This document shows, piece after piece, positions 1 through 6,500 of a DNA stretch of 10,251 bases. Position 1 is the first letter of the stretch. Every line of letters begins with the position of its first letter. The notes under the pieces are model-generated. The model searched no databases. It saw nothing but the letters and a program-made list of their open reading frames with translations, and was not told the origin of the DNA. The DNA lies in the NCBI GenBank assembly GCA_030642425.1, contig DAOWNU010000030.1:1-10251 (forward strand). The letters run 5' to 3'. This DNA comes from a bacterium. Lineage in GTDB: Bacteria > UBP14 > UBA6098. Made by a program: the position numbers and the translations under genes.

Positions 1-62
1 AACAAACTGAATGAGAGAAGAGTCAGAATCACAACTGTGAACAGCATTTTAGCGCTCTTCAT
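1..62 (-). CDS. Start of an exported protein gene, truncated by the window edge
   Basis: Only the first 20 codons are inside the window. They read MKSAKMLFTVVILTLLSFSL, a textbook signal peptide start: two lysines, then a long hydrophobic core. A full-strength Shine-Dalgarno AAGGAGG (68-74 on the + strand, read on the minus strand) sits 5 nt before the ATG, which makes this start convincing despite the short length. The ORF overlaps the end of the preceding 51-codon ORF by 14 nt in another frame, so the two are probably co-transcribed and translationally coupled. The gene points away from the giant gene. Its product is destined for the envelope or outside; nothing more can be said from 20 residues. 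Confidence 0.7.
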   Translation of the reverse strand, partial: MKSAKMLFTVVILTLLSFSL

Positions 63-204
63 TTTGTCCTCCTTGATATTCGGCGTGCGGATTATCGGAT
101 TCTTGTTCCGATTCCACAAGCTCCACTATTTTTTGTTCATTTTGATTGCCCGGATCATAAGGCATCGTATACCTATAATACAAATCAAGCTTTTTTGCAA
201 CCAT
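49..204 (-). CDS. Small acidic protein of 51 residues, function unknown
   Basis: The ATG at 204-202 (minus strand) is preceded by GTGAGGA with about 6 nt spacing, a reasonable ribosome binding site. The product starts MVAKKLDLYYRYTMPYDPG and continues into a strongly acidic, glutamine-rich tail (residues 22-51, many E/Q/D) that ends EERstop. It has no signal peptide, membrane segment or cysteine. Its last codons overlap the start and ribosome binding site of the exported-protein gene downstream, the arrangement of translationally coupled operon genes. It could be a genuine small protein or a leader ORF controlling its neighbour. I do not recognise the family. The opposite strand also has an open frame here (37-237), but that one lacks a binding site and looks like the hydrophobic mirror of this charged peptide. 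Confidence 0.5.
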   Translation of the reverse strand: MVAKKLDLYYRYTMPYDPGNQNEQKIVELVESEQESDNPHAEYQGGQNEER

Positions 205-328
205 TTTTTTTCCTCACTTCAAAAAAAACAGAAGTAATTATTTACCGAAAAGTTTGGACGCAGAACATGTGCCATTTACATAACCCATTGTTACCAAAGC
301 AGTTATGTATATTGTTATCGACTAAAAA

Positions 329-380
329 GGTCATATTCCCCAACATCGATATTATCGGGGGATTTATCCCCACAATGACC
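329..380. repeat. Nested inverted repeats, candidate operator or structured element
   Basis: The outer arms are GGTCAT (329-334) and ATGACC (375-380), perfect complements. Between them lie a compact palindrome CGATA-T-TATCG (347-357) and, directly adjoining it, GGGGAT-TT-ATCCCC (358-371). TCCCC (337-341) can also pair with GGGGA (358-362), so GGGG has two alternative partners. Three stacked symmetric elements in 52 nt between divergent genes suggest a regulator binding region or an RNA that can switch folds. A T-rich run (391-399) follows on the + strand, which would also suit a terminator, but no rightward transcript upstream needs one. The function is inferred only from symmetry and position. 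Confidence 0.4.
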
Positions 381-472
381 GGAAAAAAGATATTTTTTTG
401 CTTTTGTTCCAATCCCCGACCGAAATAGTGTAATCACATATAAAAACATTCGCCGCAAAAGGCAGAAATAAC

Positions 473-502
473 TTGAATTAGGGCCTTCTTTAATGTTATA
501 AT
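473..502 (+). promoter_or_regulatory. Sigma70-type promoter for the giant gene
   Basis: TTGAAT (473-478, four of six matches to TTGACA) is followed after 18 nt by a perfect TATAAT (497-502). Transcription would begin near 509 and leave a leader of roughly 87 nt before the TTG start. It is the best rightward promoter in the intergenic region. The assumption that this organism uses a standard housekeeping sigma consensus is untested. Confidence 0.6.
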
Positions 503-535
503 AAGGAAAACGCTTGCATTAGGCGGAGCTTTTAT

Positions 536-575
536 AGACAGACAGCGCTCGATAATATTTAAGCCCGGTCTGCCT
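536..575 (+). other. Possible leader hairpin before the giant gene
   Basis: AGACAGAC (536-543) can pair with GTCTGCCT (568-575), seven of eight positions, across a 24-nt loop. The stem ends about 10 nt before the Shine-Dalgarno (585-591) and would lie inside the predicted leader transcript. It could influence translation initiation, but one mismatch and a large loop make it modest; no known riboswitch class is recognisable. Confidence 0.2.
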
Positions 576-584
576 GCTTCCAAT

Positions 585-598
585 AAGGGGGAAACTTG
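585..598 (+). promoter_or_regulatory. Ribosome binding site deciding a TTG start
   Basis: AAGGGGG (585-591) lies just upstream of TTG at 596-598, at normal spacing. The TTG is followed at once by RIANIVISLLLFCIGIHGA, a complete signal peptide, so this rare start codon is well supported. The next in-frame ATG, at residue 93, would remove the signal peptide and the first propeller blade and lacks such a site. Confidence 0.75.
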
Positions 599-3500
599 AG
601 AATTGCCAATATCGTTATTTCGTTATTATTATTTTGTATCGGGATTCATGGCGCGGACAGCTTAAATGCAATCCGTATCGGCTATTACGATACCGGGGGG
701 ATCGCGAAAGAGATCGTTGTCGAGGGCGGGGACGCCTATGTCGCGGATTCGTATAGCGGGTTTTTAGTGCTCGACATCTCCGATCCGTCGAACCCGACGA
801 ACAGGGCGGTCTATAATACACCCGGAGATGCCAACGATCTCTCTATTTCAGACAATAATCTCTATCTCGCGGATATGTCCGGCGGCGTCAGGATATTCGA
901 CATCTCCAATCCTTCCTCACCAGTGCAAATCTCCCGCGACACACTTTACGCCACATATACGGACGTTTCCGGTCTCGGCGAATATGCCCGCTGCACACTC
1001 GGCTGGTCCGGTTTTTCGATCCTGAATTTTTCCGATCCGGCCGACCCGGAAGAACACTGGCACTCGACTTCGCTCGGCGGATATGCCTACGCCATTCATA
1101 TCGAAAACGAACTCGCGTATCTCGCCTGCGGTGCGGGTGGATTGAAAATAATCGATCTCGAACCGCCCGCCCTTATCGGCTCTTATCCGATTTCAGGCTC
1201 GGCGCGTGGAGTATTCGCCCGCAACGACACGGTATTTATTGCCGCTTATACCGGTGGCCTTATCATACTCGACGCCACCGATCCGTCAGCTCCAGAGCTT
1301 ATCGGCGCTTTCGATACCGACGGTTACGCCCACGGCGTATGGGTCGCGGAAACACTCGCCTTTGTCGCGGATTATCATGAGGGATTGAGGATTATCAATA
1401 TTGCCGATCCGGCCTCGCCTTTTGAAACCGGCTATTACAAAACGATCCACAATGCGCTCGATGTGACGGAAGATAACGGCTATGTTTATGCCGCTTTCGG
1501 CAACGACGGCGTGTATATTCTCGACGTCGGGTTGATACTGAACGCCCCGCCGGTTCTGGATTCCGTGTGGTTTAGCGAGGAAACCGATTGCGACGGCGTC
1601 GATCTTGTCCATATTTGCTATTCGCTTTCCGACGCCGAGGGCGATCCGGCGGACATTTCCGTCTCGATGAGCGGAAACGGTGGCGCGACATGGGACGTCC
1701 CGCTGAACACGCTCTATAACACGTTCGGAAATATCGGCGCGGACGTTATTCCCGGCGTCCATTGTTTCGATTGGGACATGAGCGCTGATCTCCCGGACAG
1801 CGAGGCCCTCGATTGGATAGTGAGAATAGAGCTGACGAATCCCGACTTACTGCACACGAGGGTTCGGGGGAAGTCATGCCCATATTTTGCCGGTATGCCT
1901 GTCGGCACGCAGATAACCGACTGGTGGGGCGGCGATACAATTCCGAACGTTTCCGCCGTCGCGATAAATATCGAGAGCGATATCGACAGCGTTGCGATAG
2001 CGGCGGTGGGTTCCGTGAGCTACGGCGTCGATTATCCGTTCCATTCCCCCGAAGGCGGCTCGCCCACGCCGACTATCCCGGAATACGAGGCCATGTCCGG
2101 CATCAGCTATTTCGAAAACGCGCCTATCGCGGGATTGATGGCCGTTTTTATCGGGGATAATCCTCCCGACCCCGAAAATACGCCTCCCCGTCTTTCCGCG
2201 CAAACTTCGACTCCGATGCTGCAGCAGACTGTCTTTATCGGCTCCGGGCCATTTACTTTAATACCGCCGGAGGGTGCAGCGCGGCTGTTCCTCGGGGCCA
2301 ACGACCATTATCGGTGGCAGGATAACCGTGGCCATTTCGACATCGATATCGAAATCTTCACCGATGAATCTTATATCAGCGCAACGGATACCGCGCCGCT
2401 GGACTCGAGTCCTCCGGCTGTGGACATCTCATGCCCCTTCGAGACGCTGACCGGCGGCCGGATATATAATTTCTCATGGAGCGTGGACGATCTGTTCTAC
2501 TCTGATAATGAGTGCAGCGTCGCCTTTACCAGCCCGGCCTTCGAGGAAAATTATGCTGCGACCGGCCCCGATTTCGGATGGCTCGTCCCGAACGTGTCCG
2601 TTCCGGCGTGCACGATGATCGTTGCCGCGAGAGATTCTTTCTGCAACTGGGGACACGATACGTGCGTGTTCGAGATCGCGGAGGCGATGCTTCCCTGTTC
2701 CGCGTGGGTGGATACGGTCTGGTTCGCGGAGGAGATCGATTGCGACGGCCGGAACATTGTCGAGATATGCTACGATCTCGCCTCGACCTGTCCAGATTCC
2801 GCTTTTTCAACTTCAATTCATATCTCATCCGATTCCGGTGGGACATGGGGCGACGATATCGATTCGATTTGGGAGGACGACGGCGATATCGGCGAGGGAG
2901 TTCTTCCCGGAACTCACTGCTTTTTCTGGGAATTCGGCCGCGACCTCCCCGATATGGAGGGTTCCGACTGGCTTATCGAGGTGGGCGTCCTCGTCAATTT
3001 CGACACGTTCATGGTTATCGATTCATTCGATATCAGCGACCGGCCTAATTACGGCAGAGGACTGGCTCACGGCGACGGCTATTATTGGGTCTATGATCTT
3101 AATGCCGGATTTATCTATAAAACCCCCTGTATCGGCTGCCCGCCGGAGGACAGCTTTCACGTGGGAGAAAATAACAACTGCGACATAGACTACAAGGACG
3201 GTTATATCTACTTCGCCGATTCCTCGGGCGGGGACTGCAAGCGCATCCATCGGATAGACGCCGCGACGCACGCGCAGGAATATATCGCCACACTGCCGGA
3301 ATACGCCAGCGACATCGAGGGCGTGCAGGTTGTCGGTGACAGCCTGATAGTGGCATGGTATGGGATACCGGAGGACAACGACTCGAACAAGGTGCTCTAT
3401 CTCGACCTGACAGACCCATTCCCCATATCCTCCTGGGACACAATCCTGACGGGCGCCGTGGACGACTGCCATACGATAGAGGGTATGACCTTCGCCAAAG

Positions 3501-6500
3501 GCAGCCTCTGGGGATGCAACGATTTCGGGCGAATTGTCGAGATCGATCTGGAGATACCGGATTATATCGGATGCTATCCCGTTCCGAATATTGGCGAGGG
3601 CGCCGAAGGTCTTTGCTGGGACGGCGAATTTATGTGGTATCACAATTACCATGGCACCGGCACAATGAAGATATACAAAATACAGCTTTGGGACTCTTTC
3701 ACGAACTCTTTCACCGCTGCCGGGCCTCTGGACTCGAGGCCGCCCAATATTACTATTTCCTGCCCTGCGGAATCCCTGAATATCGACGAACCTTATATGT
3801 TCCAATGGGTCTTCGACGACGATTTTCTGGCGGATTATCCATGCTCCGTGCACATATTCGGCTGCGGGATGGTGCAGCACCATTATATTGCGGACACGCA
3901 CGTTAGCTGGACTCCGACCGCTGCCTGCGAATCCTGTTCGATAATTATCGTGGCGCGCGATTCATTCTGCAATTGGGGCACGGACACATGCGTTTTCGTG
4001 GTCTTCGAGGAGGAGGAAGCCTGCTCCGTGGACATCGATTCGGTCTGGTTCACCGAAGAGGTCTATTGCGACGGGCGCAATGTCATGATAATCTGCTACG
4101 AATTCTCCTCCACCTGTCCGGATTCTGAGTATTATGTAACCCTTATCATGTCCTCGAACTCCGGCGGAAGCTGGTCGGTTCCGATGGACTCGGCATGGGA
4201 TAGCGAGGGCGATCTCGGAGCGGGCGTTACGGAGGGCATCCACTGTTTCTTCTGGGAGATGGGCTGCGACCTTCCCGGCTGGGACGGCGATGATTTCCGT
4301 GTTCGCGTGGACGTTACGGGCCACGAGACGAGCGATTTCTATATCGCTTCCGGAATCGCCGACTCGCGCGGGCCAAGAATCGATATCGCCTGCCCGGAGG
4401 ACACGCTTCTCCCCCTTATCCCCTACACTTACCACTGGTCTATCGAAGAACCATTCCTTGCGGATTATCCGTGCTCCGTAACGATTTCCGGCTGCGGCAT
4501 CCTCGAACGGCACGAGATCGCGGGGACATCCATAAGCTGGACCGCCCCCTGGCCATGTTCGAGTTATGTCCTCACTGTCGCCACGCACGATTCGTTCTGC
4601 AATTTGGGCGCGGACACGTGCTATTTCACAATCGAGGATGAGGTCGTCCCGTGCTCGGCGTGGGTAGATACGTTCTGGTTTTTCGAAGAAACCGATTGCG
4701 ACGACGGGAATACAATTGAAATCTGCTACGACCTAATATCCACCTGCCCCGATTCCGCCTATTCGGTCTCGATTCTGGCCAGCTCCGATTACGGTGAAAG
4801 CTGGGCCGTCCCGCTTGCTTCCCTGACAGAGTGGGAGGGCGATCTCGGCGATAGTATTTTTGCCGGAAACCATTGCTTCTATTGGGATATCGGGCGCGAC
4901 CTTCCGGATTGGGAGGGCGAATTGAGCCTCGAAATAACGTTGGAGAATTCCGCTTCGGGGCCAATTCTGGATATATCCACCACAACCGGCCCGGCGGATA
5001 CAAAAGCCCCGCGCCTGACCCTGAATTGCCCCGGCGATTCCGTTTTCTACCCCGGAGATACGATTCACCTGTCGTGGTCTTTGGCCGATTTATTCCCGCA
5101 CAGCGGTCCGTTTTCGCTTAATATCGACTGGTGCGTCGGCGAGACCACACTATCGATAGATTCGACCGGGTTCGATTGGGAAATACCCTTCGGCGCCGGC
5201 GGCTGCGACGAAATATGGTTCACTATCGAGGCGAGAGATTCTTTCTGCAATTGGGGCCGCGACAGCTGCTTTGTAAGCCCCGACACTATCGAACTCCGAT
5301 GCAATATCCTGATTTTCTCCAACGCTCCCGACGGCGCGACATACACTATCGACAGTTTCGACTCGCTGCGCGCGATTCTCGAAGACATGGGCAACACCGT
5401 TACGACTGTCGGCGCGTCGGACGGCATCGAACTAACTTCGGCGTATCTCGCGGATTTCAACCAGCTTTGGTTCATCGACTCGAAAAACTCTCTGGACACG
5501 ACATTAAGTCCTTCGGAGATACTCGCAATAAGGAATTTCGCCGGTGCCGGACGCGGGCTTGCAATATTGGCCGACCATTATCCATATTTTGCCATCGACG
5601 CGAATTACATTCTCGACGAATGGGGCGTTCTTCTCGACGGCTCCGCGAACCATCGACCTTCGGGCCTTTGCAACGATGAGATATTTTTCGATTCGCACCC
5701 GATAACGGACGACCTTACCGAACTCGCCTGTTTCACTTCCGAGAGCAGAATTCACAATTCCGGCCCGGATATCTTCACGCCCCTGTCCGAATACGGCGGC
5801 GATACGCTTCAAGCCGCTATTTCCGGCTCCGGCAAGAGGGCCTTTATCGACGTTAGTTATTATAGATATTTGAACCCGTATGTCCGCTCATGCGGCGGGG
5901 TTACGCTGGTGGAAAACATTTCCTGCTGGCTCGAGCCCGGCGGCTGCGGCTGCGAAATCGACAGTTGCACACTCGAAGCGCTCGCCTTTGTCGAAGACCC
6001 ACAGGTGTGTCCCGGCGACAGCGTTACGCTTCAATGCAGTATCTCAGGAGAAACCGGCGCGGTATATTTCCAATGGTGGTCGCTGCCGGTCGGCTTTTCT
6101 TCGACGATGCAAAATCCAAATTCCGGGCCGCTGTTCGAGGACACCTGGTTTTTCGTGCGGGCCTACGAATCCGCAGACTGTGAAGATATCGACTCCGTAT
6201 TTATCGACGTCCTCGCCGACGAGGAATTGGACACGTTCATGTGTCTCGGCGACACGATGACATTCTGCACGAGCGCGTTATGCGACTCCTTCGATTCCGG
6301 TCGGGCCGGCGGCGGGAATATTACTGTTACCCGCGACGGCATCCCGCAGCTCGGCTGCCTGATTATGTCCGAAGACTCGACCTGCATGGATTTCATCCCG
6401 CTGGAAACCGGCGATTACTGGGTCTGTCAGGAGGACTACTACGACGGCGTCCACGACTGCTGCTACGATGTCTGCTGGTTTGTCACCGTTTGCTGTAAGC

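Larger units (their letters stand above)
205..595. other. Divergent intergenic region, AT-rich
   Basis: These 391 nt separate the leftward small genes from the giant gene. They contain the inverted-repeat cluster at 329-380, A/T tracts immediately after it (383-399), the rightward promoter at 473-502 and a leader hairpin at 536-575. For the leftward genes, the best promoter I can find on the minus strand is weak: ATGACC (334-329), 17 nt, TATACA (311-306), four of six matches in each box. Its -35 box would fall on the left arm of the inverted repeat. I see no convincing protein-coding ORF or tRNA here. Confidence 0.6.
1544..5293 (+). repeat. Fourfold A/B Ig-like cassette repeat (residues 317-1566)
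   Basis: Two module types alternate four times. Module A starts CSAWVDTVWF.EE.DCDG, continues ICY-(D/E/S)-(L/F)-S, a GG.(S/T)W turn and G(V/I)...G.HCFFW....DLP, and ends in a hydrophobic strand; copies start at residues 317, 701, 1143 and 1353. It matches the Ig-like 'YDLSDADGD...VSDDGGATW...GD.G.GV..G.....WD' domain seen in extracellular bacterial proteins, here with added cysteines. Module B starts after (G/A)P(L/A)D(S/T) with I.CP, has a W-(S/V)-(V/I/F/L) strand and ends in A(R/H)DSFCN(W/L)G.D(T/S)C; copies start near 604, 1046, 1256 and 1468. Copy 1 of A lacks the leading cysteine and is the most divergent. Protein similarity is clear but DNA similarity is limited to short runs, so the duplications are old. 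Confidence 0.85.

Noticed and set aside
37..428. Two short plus-strand ORFs (66 and 77 codons) at the left end
   Set aside because: Neither has a Shine-Dalgarno. The first is antisense to the better supported minus-strand small ORF, and its hydrophobicity is the mirror of that charged peptide.
596..660. Lipoprotein signal for the giant protein (cysteine at residue 14)
   Set aside because: The residues before it are LLF, not a lipobox with small residues at -1 and -2, and the hydrophobic core continues past it.
3023..3901. Minus-strand open frame of 292 codons opposite the second propeller
   Set aside because: It is antisense to recognisable propeller sequence; composition is arginine/valine rich as expected for a shadow frame.
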